Source: DASVDK01 sp036562265 [NCBI: Thermodesulfobacteriota bacterium]
GTDB taxonomy: Bacteria; DASVDK01
Length of the DNA stretch: 7,063 nucleotides
Reading direction: 5' to 3'
Assembly: GCA_036562265.1 (NCBI GenBank)
Contig: DATCKS010000229.1
Location: forward strand, 1-7,063
How positions within the stretch are numbered: the stretch's first letter is position 1; each line of letters begins with the position of its first letter. The notes under the pieces are model-generated. The model had not been told where the DNA came from and searched no databases. It saw nothing but the letters and a program-made list of their open reading frames with translations. Below, in pieces: positions 1 to 5,826 of the stretch. Both the position numbers and the translations under genes were made by a program.

Positions 1-117
1 GGAGAGACCGACCCGGTGGCCGACAACGCCACCGAGGAGGGCCGCCAGGCGAACCGGCGCGTCCAGCTCGAGATCCGTCCCAACGAGAAGCTCCAGGCCC
101 AGCAGCGGGCCGGCTAG
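1..117 (+). CDS. OmpA-family peptidoglycan-binding domain protein, 3' end only
   Basis: The first base is in frame with 38 codons followed by TAG (115-117). The visible peptide reads ETDPVADNATEEGRQANRRV and then QLEIRP. This is the end of the OmpA/MotB C-terminal domain, where the N-x-T-x-E-G-R-x-x-N-R-R-V-x-[LF]-x-[IL] pattern forms the last helix and strand. In this family the Asn and Arg residues of this stretch contribute to the site that holds diaminopimelate of peptidoglycan. Proteins of this kind are outer-membrane or lipoprotein anchors to the cell wall, so the host is probably a diderm. After the domain there is only a short hydrophilic tail rich in Gln, Lys and Ala. The N-terminal part, including any barrel or lipoprotein signal, lies outside the window, so the exact subfamily (OmpA, Pal or DUF4398-OmpA type) cannot be decided. 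Confidence 0.85.
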   Translation, partial: GETDPVADNATEEGRQANRRVQLEIRPNEKLQAQQRAG

Positions 118-132
118 GCGCTCCGCGTCCGG

Positions 133-176
133 CCGGGGGCGGGCCGCGGTAGAATCCGACAACCGTCCGCCCCCGG
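133..176. repeat. 12-bp GC-rich inverted repeat flanking the -10-like box and touching the ribosome binding site
   Basis: Bases 133-142 (CCGGGGGCGG) are the exact reverse complement of 167-176 (CCGCCCCCGG). The pairing extends inward by one G-U wobble (143/166) and one G-C pair (144/165), giving a 12-bp stem with a 20-base loop (145-164). The loop holds the TAGAAT hexamer. The right arm includes the first two G of the GGAGG ribosome binding site at 175-179. As RNA it would form only in a transcript starting upstream of 133, that is, read-through from the OmpA gene. There is no T-tract after it, so it is not a standard intrinsic terminator. The high GC content makes chance inverted repeats more likely here than average. 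Confidence 0.55.
150..155 (+). promoter_or_regulatory. Candidate -10 box (TAGAAT) for the 188-3254 unit
   Basis: TAGAAT matches the sigma-70 -10 consensus TATAAT at five of six positions and is one of very few A/T-rich hexamers in the neighbourhood. It lies 33 bases before the GTG start at 188 and 20 bases before the GGAGG, which would give a short leader starting near 162. No recognisable -35 box is seen 16-18 bases upstream, where the sequence is entirely GC-rich. The call therefore rests on the hexamer and its position in an intergenic gap alone. Confidence 0.4.
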
Positions 177-179
177 AGG
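175..179 (+). promoter_or_regulatory. Ribosome binding site (GGAGG) that sets the GTG start at 188
   Basis: A perfect GGAGG core lies 8 bases upstream of GTG at 188-190. No ATG is available at a comparable distance, so this site decides in favour of the GTG start. Its first two bases are part of the right arm of the inverted repeat at 133-176. Confidence 0.75.
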
Positions 180-187
180 CGCGCCAG

Positions 188-760
188 GTGCCAACCAGAC
201 CCCGTCCGCCGTCGGCGAAGGCCGCACGTCCGGCGAAGCCGGCACGCCCGTCGAAGTCCGCACGCCGGGCCAAGCCGGCGAGTCCGGCAACGCCGGCGCG
301 TGCCGCGAAGCCCTCGCGTGCGGCGAAGCCGGCGAGCGCCGAGACGCCGGCGCGTCGCGCGAAGGGGGAGCGTACGCCGAAGGCGCCCCCCGCGAAGCCG
401 GCTTCGGCCGCGACGCCGGCCGCCCCTGCGGCGCCGGCCGGCCCGGCCACGGGGGCGGAGCCGCAACGACGAGAGGCCCCGCGGCCCGGGGTCGAGCGGA
501 CCTGCTACGAGGTCCGCCTGATGGTCTGCCCCCGGGACCCCGCCACCTGTCCCGAAACCTGGCCCGTGGGGTCGCGGCTCCTCTGCGGCTCGTTCGAGAT
601 GCTCGCCCGCTTCGAGAAGGCCGGCGGCGGCGACGACCTCGAGAACGCCGAGGCGGGATTCGCCGACGCGCTGGGGGACCTGTCGATCCGCACCCGCCTC
701 GATGCGGACCCCGACGACCAGCCCGACGAGATCGACGACAGCGAGGGGGAGGATCGATGA
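188..760 (+). CDS. Unrecognised small protein: basic Ala/Pro/Lys repeat tail, four-cysteine middle, acidic C-terminus
   Basis: I do not recognise this 190-residue protein. Residues 1 to about 100 are low-complexity Ala, Pro, Lys and Arg, with irregular repeats of the AKPA/ARPAKPA type. They resemble the tails of bacterial histone H1-like proteins, though such composition also arises easily in high-GC genomes. No hydrophobic segment or signal peptide is present, so a cytoplasmic location is likely. Residues 104-170 look more ordinary and may fold. They carry four cysteines (106, 114, 121, 133) spaced C-x7-C-x6-C-x11-C, followed by an amphipathic stretch. The last 20 residues are strongly acidic (DADPDDQPDEIDDSEGED). 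The GTG start has a good GGAGG 8 bases upstream. The stop overlaps the methyltransferase start as ATGA, so the two are probably co-translated. A nucleic-acid-binding role for the tail is an inference from charge only. Coding character is supported by the ribosome binding site, the ATGA junction and the shift from repeat to non-repeat sequence in one frame. Confidence 0.7.
   Translation: MPTRPRPPSAKAARPAKPARPSKSARRAKPASPATPARAAKPSRAAKPASAETPARRAKGERTPKAPPAKPASAATPAAPAAPAGPATGAEPQRREAPRPGVERTCYEVRLMVCPRDPATCPETWPVGSRLLCGSFEMLARFEKAGGGDDLENAEAGFADALGDLSIRTRLDADPDDQPDEIDDSEGEDR
212..440 (+). repeat. In-frame low-complexity repeat encoding AKP-type units
   Basis: The octamer GCGAAGCC occurs at 233, 305, 323 and 392. 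The intervals (72, 18 and 69 bases) are all multiples of three, so each copy reads in the same frame as Ala-Lys-Pro or equivalent. Related units such as CAAGCCGGCG and GCACGCCCG fill the space between. The array is degenerate rather than tandem and encodes the basic tail of the protein that starts at 188. In-frame spacing suggests expansion or selection at the protein level. Confidence 0.65.
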
Positions 761-1596
761 ACGGGAGCGCGAAGTCGGCGCACGGCGCGCAGGCGGCGAC
801 CCCCGACCACGCCAGGCGGATCGCCGAGGTGACGCGCGCGCAGTTCGGTCGCCAGGCGGCCCACTACACCCACAGCCCCAGCCACGCGCGCGGCGACACG
901 CTGGCCATGACGGTCGACCTCGCCGCCCCGCAGCCCGGCGAGCGGGCGGCGGACATCGCCACCGGGACCGGTCACACGGCGCTCGCCATCGCCCCGAGGC
1001 TCGGCGGCGCGCCGGTCCTCGCCGTCGACTTCACCCGCGAGATGCTCGAGGAAGCCCGGCGGCTGGCGGCCGCCAGGGGCCTCCCCCAGGTGCGGTGCGT
1101 CATGGGGGACGCGCACGCCCTGCCGATCGCGTCCGGCTCCCTCGACCTCGTGACCTGCCGCGTCGCCCCGCACCACTTCGCCGACCCGGCGGCGTTCGTC
1201 GCCGAGGCGGCGCGCGTGCTCAGGCCCGGGGGACGACTCGTCGTCTGCGACACCGCCTCGCCGGGCGACGCCGAGGCGGACGCCTGGATGCACGCCGCCG
1301 AGGTCGCGCGCGATCCCTCGCACGTCCGCAACTACACCGCCGCGGAGTGGCGGGCCTACGTGGAGCGGGCCGGGCTCGTGCTCGAGCACATCGAGATGGG
1401 CCGCTGGACGCACCTCGGCTTCGACGACTGGGTGCGGCGCGGCGGCGCGTCCGCCGAGACCGTCGCCTGGCTGCGCCGCGCCTTCGAGACGGCGCCGCCG
1501 GCCGCGCGAGCCGCCTTCGCGATCGAGCCCGACCCGACGGTCGGCTTCCGTTTCGGATGGACCGTCGTCCTCTTCAGAGCCCGCAGACCCGCCTGA
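757..1596 (+). CDS. Class I SAM-dependent methyltransferase (UbiE/Methyltransf_11 type)
   Basis: This 279-residue cytoplasmic enzyme is predicted to transfer a methyl group from S-adenosylmethionine to an unidentified small acceptor. The Rossmann-fold motifs are complete. Motif I is DIATGTGHT at 66-74. Motif II has its acidic residue at D91 (AVDFT). GDAHALP is at 117-123. Motif IV runs from SLDLVTC at 128-134 into VAPHHF at 136-141. The post-motif strand EAARVLRPGGRLVVCD is at 150-165. The N-terminal AQFGRQAAHYTHSPSHARGD segment (28-47) and DPSHVRNYT (186-194) resemble a set of uncharacterised UbiE-like methyltransferases common in environmental bacteria. The closeness to UbiE does not make it a quinone-pathway enzyme, and no quinone gene is nearby. 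The ATG at 757 overlaps the previous stop as ATGA and has GGGGGAGG at 745-752. Its 3' end overlaps the start of the nucleotidase gene by 40 bases. Confidence 0.9.
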   Translation: MNGSAKSAHGAQAATPDHARRIAEVTRAQFGRQAAHYTHSPSHARGDTLAMTVDLAAPQPGERAADIATGTGHTALAIAPRLGGAPVLAVDFTREMLEEARRLAAARGLPQVRCVMGDAHALPIASGSLDLVTCRVAPHHFADPAAFVAEAARVLRPGGRLVVCDTASPGDAEADAWMHAAEVARDPSHVRNYTAAEWRAYVERAGLVLEHIEMGRWTHLGFDDWVRRGGASAETVAWLRRAFETAPPAARAAFAIEPDPTVGFRFGWTVVLFRARRPA

Positions 1597-3254
1597 TCGC
1601 GGCCGCCGCCGCGTTGTGGCTCCTCCTCGCCGGCTGTGCGGCCCAGGGGTCGCAGGGGCCGGACGCCGGGGCGCCACGAACCGTCCGCCTCACCGTGCTC
1701 GCCATCAACGACTTCCACGGGGCGCTCCTCCCCCGAGAGGTGGACGGCCGGCCGGCGGGCGGCGCCGCCTACCTCGCCGGTTACCTCCAGGGCCGGGCCG
1801 CGGCGCTCAGGGCCGCCGGCGGCGAGGCGGTGCTCGTCCACGCCGGCGACATGGTGGGGGCCTCGCCGCTCGAGTCGGCCCTCCTCAAGGACGAGCCGAC
1901 GGTGGAGGCGCTCGACGCGATGGGGATCGGCTTCGGCGCCGTGGGCAACCACGAGTTCGACGAGGGGCTGGAGGAACTCCTGCGCCTCATGCGGGGCGGC
2001 TGCCACCCGGCCACCGAGGCGGTCAGCGGCTGCTTCCGGGGGGCGCGCCTCCAGTGGCTCGGCGCCAACGTCGTGCGGGAGGGGGAGACGGAGCCGGTGC
2101 TGCCCCCCTACGCCGTGATCGAGGCGGGCGGCGTCCGCGTCGGCTTCATCGGCGTCGTGCTGCGGGGCACGGCGGAGATCGTGGCCCAGGACCGGGTGCA
2201 GGGGCTGCGCTTCCTCGACGAGGCGGAGACGGTCAACCGCTACGCCGCCGAACTGGCCGCACAGGGGATCCATGCGGTCGTCGTCCTCCTCCACCAGGGC
2301 GGCTTCGGCTCGCCCGACGGCGGCACCCCCCTCACCGGACCGGTCGTGGAGGTGGTCAGCCGGTTCGGTCCGGAGGTGGACGCCGTCATGAGCGGCCACA
2401 CGCACCAGGGCTACGTGGGCCGCGTGACCCGCCGGACAGGGGGCGCGCCGCTCGTGGTGGCGCAGGCCTACGAGCACGGCACGGCCTTCGCGGAGATCGA
2501 CCTCTTGCTCGACGCGCGCACGGGGGACGTGGCGGCGGTCGACGCCCGGCTGACCCGAACCTTCCACCAGGCGGACCCCGCCGATCCGCTCACCAGGGTC
2601 GAGCCGGACGCCCGGGTGGCCGAGATCGTCGCGCGGGCCGAGGCCGCCGCGGCGTCGCGCGCGGCGCGCGTCGTCGGGAGCGCGGCGGCGCCGGTGACGC
2701 GCGCGCCCACGCCGGCCGGGGAGTCGGCGCTCGGCGCCCTGGTCGCCGACGCGCACCGGGCCGCCACCGGCGCCGACGTCGCGTTCACCAACCCGGGCGG
2801 CCTGCGCGAGGACCTCCCGGCCGGACCGATCACCTACGGCCGGCTCTTCGCGGCGCAGCCCTTCGACGACCGCCTCGTCACCGTGACGCTGAGCGGCGAC
2901 GAGATCCGGCGCCTCCTCGAGTCGCAGTGGCGGATCGGCCCGGACGGGGAGCCGGTCGCCCGGATCCTCCAGGTGTCCGGACTCGGCTACGTCTGGGACC
3001 CGAACGCCCCGATCGGCCGGCGGGTCGCGGACCTCCGCCTCGAGAACGGCGAGCCGGTCAGGCCCGACGGCCGCTACCGCGTGACGGTGAACAGCTACCT
3101 CGCCGGAGGGGGCGACGGCTTCGGGCTGCTGCGCGAGGCGCGCGAGCGACGGGACGGGCCCGACGCGCTGGAGGCGCTCGCCCGGTACGTGGAGCGGCTG
3201 CCGCAGCCGGTCACGGTGCGGCCGCCGGAACGGATCCGGCGCGCCGGGCCGTGA
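1557..3254 (+). CDS. Lipoprotein 5'-nucleotidase / bifunctional metallophosphatase (UshA family)
   Basis: This 565-residue two-domain enzyme is predicted to hydrolyse nucleoside phosphates (and perhaps nucleotide diesters or sugars) outside the cytoplasm using a two-metal centre. A lipoprotein signal is clear: basic start MDRR, hydrophobic core, and lipobox L24-A25-G26-C27. Ala at +2 does not give inner-membrane retention. Metallophosphatase motifs follow: NDFHG at 51-55, AGDMVG at 96-101, GNHEFD at 130-135, LLHQGG at 244-249 and SGHTHQ at 279-284. The C-terminal nucleotide-binding domain shows TNPGGLR at 411-417, AQPFDDRL at 433-440 and NSYLAGGGDGF at 512-522. Cys149 and Cys159, in the insert before LGANVV, could form a disulfide, as in related extracytoplasmic members. 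The length is normal for the family. The ATG at 1557 lies 40 bases inside the methyltransferase gene without a good ribosome binding site. It is chosen because later in-frame candidates (TTG 1614, CTG 1593) would remove the charged start of the signal. The exact substrate cannot be read from the sequence. Confidence 0.93.
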   Translation: MDRRPLQSPQTRLIAAAAALWLLLAGCAAQGSQGPDAGAPRTVRLTVLAINDFHGALLPREVDGRPAGGAAYLAGYLQGRAAALRAAGGEAVLVHAGDMVGASPLESALLKDEPTVEALDAMGIGFGAVGNHEFDEGLEELLRLMRGGCHPATEAVSGCFRGARLQWLGANVVREGETEPVLPPYAVIEAGGVRVGFIGVVLRGTAEIVAQDRVQGLRFLDEAETVNRYAAELAAQGIHAVVVLLHQGGFGSPDGGTPLTGPVVEVVSRFGPEVDAVMSGHTHQGYVGRVTRRTGGAPLVVAQAYEHGTAFAEIDLLLDARTGDVAAVDARLTRTFHQADPADPLTRVEPDARVAEIVARAEAAAASRAARVVGSAAAPVTRAPTPAGESALGALVADAHRAATGADVAFTNPGGLREDLPAGPITYGRLFAAQPFDDRLVTVTLSGDEIRRLLESQWRIGPDGEPVARILQVSGLGYVWDPNAPIGRRVADLRLENGEPVRPDGRYRVTVNSYLAGGGDGFGLLREARERRDGPDALEALARYVERLPQPVTVRPPERIRRAGP

Positions 3255-3259
3255 TGCGG

Positions 3260-3265
3260 TACACT
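3260..3265 (+). promoter_or_regulatory. Candidate -10 box (TACACT) for the transporter unit
   Basis: TACACT matches four of six bases of the sigma-70 -10 consensus, including the first TA and the final T. It sits in the 71-base gap between the nucleotidase and the binding protein, 60 bases before the ATG at 3326. It is preceded by GCGG, exactly as is the TAGAAT hexamer at 150. No convincing -35 box is seen. If used, transcription would begin near 3272, which would rule out the ATG at 3254 as a start for the binding protein. Read-through from the upstream genes is equally possible. Confidence 0.35.
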
Positions 3266-3311
3266 GGCGGCCAACACGTCGTTTTAGCAGGCAGGCCGAT
3301 GGACTCCGTTC

Positions 3312-3318
3312 GGGGAGG
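3312..3318 (+). promoter_or_regulatory. Ribosome binding site (GGGGAGG) that sets the ATG start at 3326
   Basis: GGGGAGG ends 7 bases before ATG 3326. Two other in-frame ATGs exist at 3254 and 3299, but neither has comparable spacing to a strong site, and both would add residues in front of an otherwise standard signal peptide. A short CTCC at 3304-3307 could pair with GGAG at 3314-3317, which would hide the site only weakly. Confidence 0.75.
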
Positions 3319-3325
3319 CAGGTCC

Positions 3326-4897
3326 ATGTCCCGTCTCGTGCACTTCACGGTCTCGCTCGGCTTGAGGCTCGCATCCATCGCGGCGCTGGCGCTCGGGGTC
3401 TTCCTCAAGGACGCCGCCGCGGCGCCCGTCACCATCACCATCGCCAACCAGGGCGATGCGGCCACGCTCGACGGTCACATGCGCAACGAGACGACGACGC
3501 AGATGATCCAGCTCCACGTCTACGACCGTCTCGTGGTCTTCGACGCCGACGTGAAGCTCCGCCCGGCGCTGGCGACCTCGTGGACCCGCAAGGACCCGAC
3601 GACCTGGGTCTTCACCCTGCGGTCGGGCGTCCGGTTCCACAACGGCGAGCCGTTCGACGCCTCCGTGGCGGTCTGGAACCTCAAGCGGGCCAAGACCCAT
3701 CCCAACAGCCAGTTCAAGGCGTACGCGAACCTGGTGGCCGAGGCGCGCGCCATCGACCCGACGACGCTCGAGATCAAGACCCCCGGCCCGGCGCCCGACC
3801 TCCTCACGAACCTCGTGCAGATCATGATGCTCCCGCCGAAGTACGTGGAGGAGAAGGGGGACGCCCACGTGGCGCGCAACCCGGTCGGCACGGGGCCGTA
3901 CAAGTTCGTCGAGTGGGTCAAGGACGACCGCATCGTGCTCGAGGCCAACCCGGACTACTGGGGCGGCAAGCCGGCCATCGACCGCGTGATCTTCAGGCCG
4001 ATCCCCGAGGACGCGACCCGGGCGGCGGCGCTGGTGACCGGCGAGGTGGACGTGGTCTGGGGCGTCGCCGTGCAGGACGTCCCGCGCATCGAGGCGCAGC
4101 CGGACCTGCAGATCCTGCGCAGCCCGACGCAGCGGGTCATCTACCTCTCCTTCGACATGCACAGGAAGACCGACTCGCCGGGCGTCGGCCCCGGGCCGAA
4201 CCCCTTCGCGGACGTGCGGGTCAGGCGGGCGATCTATCACGCCCTCGACATCGACGGCATCATCAAGGCGGTCATGGGCGGTAGCGGGGCGAAGGCGACG
4301 CAGTTCGTCACCCCGCCCATCTTCGGCTACAACCCGGACGTGAAGCCGCTCCCCCACGACCCGGCCCGGGCCAAGGCGCTCCTCGCCGAGGCCGGCTACC
4401 CGAACGGCTTCGCGGCGCGTCTCGACTGCCCCAACGACCGGTACGTGAACGACGCGGCGCTCTGCGAGGCGGTGGCGGGTCAGCTCGGGAAGGTGGGCCT
4501 GCGCATCACCCCCAACGCGGTCCCCAAGGCGGTCTTCTTCCCGCAGATCGACCGCTTCGAGACCTCCTTCTACCTGGCGGGGTGGGGGACGCTCGACACC
4601 GGCGCCACGCTCCAGGCGGTGGTCCAGACGAACGACCCGAAGAAGGGCACCGGCCGCATCAACCGCGGCCGCTACTCGAACGCCGAGGTCGACGCGCTCA
4701 TCGAGCGGGGGCGGCGGACGCTCGACGACAAGGAGCGGGAGGCCCTGTACCGCTCCGCCATCGAGCTCGCCATGCGCGAGGTGGCCTGGGTGCCGCTGCA
4801 CCAGCAGGAGATGATCCTCGGCGCCAAGAAGCGCTTCAGCTTCAAGCCGAGGTTCGACGAGTACATCTTCGCCCACGAGATCCGCGTGGCGAACTAG
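3326..4897 (+). CDS. ABC transporter substrate-binding protein, family 5 (DppA/OppA-like)
   Basis: This 523-residue protein is the periplasmic binding component of a peptide/nickel-type ABC importer. It captures its ligand and delivers it to the two permeases encoded just downstream. The N-terminus is a Sec signal peptide (about residues 1-33, hydrophobic stretch at 9-27, cleavage likely around DAAAA-PV). There is no lipobox cysteine. Family-5 hallmarks are WVFTLRSGVRFHNGEPFDA (94-112), NPVGTGPYKFVEW (185-197), EANPDYWGGKPAIDRV (206-221), VRRAIYHALDIDGI (299-312) and LLAEAGYPNGF (352-362). The segment CPNDRYVNDAALC (368-380) belongs to a common subgroup, and its two cysteines may pair in the periplasm. 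The length is typical of the family. The start at ATG 3326 is chosen over ATG 3254 and 3299 because of its ribosome binding site. Ligands of this family range over peptides, opines, sugars, nickel and glutathione, so the substrate is not predictable here. The neighbouring nucleotidase gene is only suggestive. Confidence 0.95.
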   Translation: MSRLVHFTVSLGLRLASIAALALGVFLKDAAAAPVTITIANQGDAATLDGHMRNETTTQMIQLHVYDRLVVFDADVKLRPALATSWTRKDPTTWVFTLRSGVRFHNGEPFDASVAVWNLKRAKTHPNSQFKAYANLVAEARAIDPTTLEIKTPGPAPDLLTNLVQIMMLPPKYVEEKGDAHVARNPVGTGPYKFVEWVKDDRIVLEANPDYWGGKPAIDRVIFRPIPEDATRAAALVTGEVDVVWGVAVQDVPRIEAQPDLQILRSPTQRVIYLSFDMHRKTDSPGVGPGPNPFADVRVRRAIYHALDIDGIIKAVMGGSGAKATQFVTPPIFGYNPDVKPLPHDPARAKALLAEAGYPNGFAARLDCPNDRYVNDAALCEAVAGQLGKVGLRITPNAVPKAVFFPQIDRFETSFYLAGWGTLDTGATLQAVVQTNDPKKGTGRINRGRYSNAEVDALIERGRRTLDDKEREALYRSAIELAMREVAWVPLHQQEMILGAKKRFSFKPRFDEYIFAHEIRVAN

Positions 4898-4898
4898 C

Positions 4899-4903
4899 GA
4901 GGG
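4899..4903 (+). promoter_or_regulatory. Ribosome binding site (GAGGG) favouring a CTG start at 4909
   Basis: GAGGG lies just after the binding-protein stop (4895-4897), 5 bases before CTG 4909. The next standard in-frame start, GTG 4924, is 20 bases away, which is too far for this site, and has no purine-rich site of its own. No ATG, GTG or TTG was found in this frame over the last ~50 bases before the CTG. Confidence 0.5.
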
Positions 4904-4908
4904 CGCTT

Positions 4909-5826
4909 CTGCTCCGGTATCTCGTGCGACGGGTCGCGGGGGGCGCCGTGGCGCTCCTCGCGGCCTCGGCGGTCGTGTTCCTCCTGCTCAGGCTCGCGGG
5001 CGACCCCCTCGAGCTGCTCGTCCCGCCCGACGCCTCCCAGGCCGACGTGGAGGCGATGCGGCGGACCCTCGGCCTCGACCGATCGTGGCTCGTGCAGTAC
5101 GGCGCCTTCCTGGCCGCCGCCGTCCGGGGCGATCTCGGCACGTCCTTCTACCACGGCGTGCCGGCGCTCGAGCTCGTCCTCGAGCGGCTGCCGGCGACGC
5201 TCGAGCTGATCCTCGCGGCGATGGCGTTCTCGCTCGCCGTCGCGATCCCGGCCGGCATCGTGGCGGCCCGCAGGCCGGGCTCCCTCGCCGACCGCCTCGC
5301 GCGAGGAGTGTCCCTCCTCGGCATCTCCGCACCCCCCTTCTGGATCGGCATCATGCTGATCCTCGTCTTCGCCGTGGAGCTGAGGTGGCTGCCGTCCTCG
5401 GGCCGGGGCACGCTCGCTCACCTCGTCCTGCCGGCCTTCTCGCTCGCCCTCTACCGGGTGGCCCTCTTCACCCGCCTGGTGCGGGCGGGGATGGTGGAGG
5501 CGCTGTCGCAGGACTACGTGCGCACGGCGAGGGCCAAGGGGGTCTCCGAGCGCCGCCTCCTCTACCGCCACGCCCTCAAGAACACGCTCATCCCGGTGGT
5601 CACCGTGGCGGGCCTCCAGATGGGGAGCCTCTTTGCCGGCGCCATCGTCACCGAGCGGATCTTCGCCTGGCCCGGGATGGGGCGGCTCATCCTGGACGCC
5701 ATCACGAAGCTCGACTACCCGGTCGTCGTCGCCTGGGCGCTGGTCGTGGCGGCCGGTTTCGTCACGGTGAACCTGATCGTCGACTGCGTCTACTCCCTGG
5801 TCGACCCGAGGGTGCGGCTCGGATGA
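4909..5826 (+). CDS. ABC transporter permease, DppB-like (peptide/nickel importer subunit 1)
   Basis: This inner-membrane permease is one half of the channel of the importer whose binding protein is encoded upstream. Counted from CTG 4909 it has 305 residues, the usual size for DppB. Features in order are the amino-terminal RYLVRR signature (3-8), a first membrane span (about 11-28), a periplasmic loop containing GLDRSWLVQY and RGDLGTSF (55-80), and further spans near 98-119, 133-155, 171-190, 227-248 and 272-293. The EAA loop, which docks the ATPase, is DYVRTARAKGVSERRLLYRH (202-221), with its conserved Gly at 211. The C-terminus YSLVDPRVRLG is canonical. The start is uncertain. CTG 4909 fits the ribosome binding site and keeps the conserved RYLVRR, whereas GTG 4924 is the first conventional start and would cut it to 300 residues, losing part of that signature. 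The stop overlaps the next gene as ATGA. Confidence 0.92.
   Translation: MLRYLVRRVAGGAVALLAASAVVFLLLRLAGDPLELLVPPDASQADVEAMRRTLGLDRSWLVQYGAFLAAAVRGDLGTSFYHGVPALELVLERLPATLELILAAMAFSLAVAIPAGIVAARRPGSLADRLARGVSLLGISAPPFWIGIMLILVFAVELRWLPSSGRGTLAHLVLPAFSLALYRVALFTRLVRAGMVEALSQDYVRTARAKGVSERRLLYRHALKNTLIPVVTVAGLQMGSLFAGAIVTERIFAWPGMGRLILDAITKLDYPVVVAWALVVAAGFVTVNLIVDCVYSLVDPRVRLG

Noticed and set aside
130-146. Short hairpin CGGCC/GGCCG after the OmpA stop as an intrinsic terminator
   Set aside because: The stem is only 5 bp and no T-run follows. The longer competing pairing 133-144/165-176 is stronger and also lacks a T-run.
212-440. CRISPR-like or tandem-repeat array
   Set aside because: Repeated units are only about 8 bases, degenerate and in phase with the codons of a coding sequence, with no uniform spacers.
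300-521. Second + strand open frame inside the repeat tail of the 188 gene
   Set aside because: It is nearly all Arg and Pro, a by-product of reading the GC-rich repeat in another frame. The 188 frame has the ribosome binding site and the ATGA junction.
505-2756. Long - strand open frames (505-1677 and 1356-2756) opposite the methyltransferase and nucleotidase
   Set aside because: Both lie opposite genes with complete conserved motifs, have low-complexity Arg/Gly/Pro translations, and have no sign of ribosome binding sites or family features.
1616-3253. Open + strand frame running through the nucleotidase gene in another frame and joining the binding-protein gene without a stop
   Set aside because: The part before 3254 translates to Arg/Gly/Pro-rich low-complexity sequence without motifs. 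The real gene in that frame begins at ATG 3326 with a ribosome binding site and signal peptide.
3254-3325. Earlier ATG starts (3254 and 3299) for the binding protein
   Set aside because: They would place 24 or 9 extra residues before a normal signal peptide, lack a well-spaced ribosome binding site, and 3254 would lie upstream of the candidate transcription start.
3284-4876. Open frame of 530 codons on the - strand opposite the binding-protein gene
   Set aside because: It is the mirror of a clear family-5 binding protein. Its translation is Arg/Asp/Val/His-rich with no recognisable motif, as expected when stop codons are rare in GC-rich DNA.
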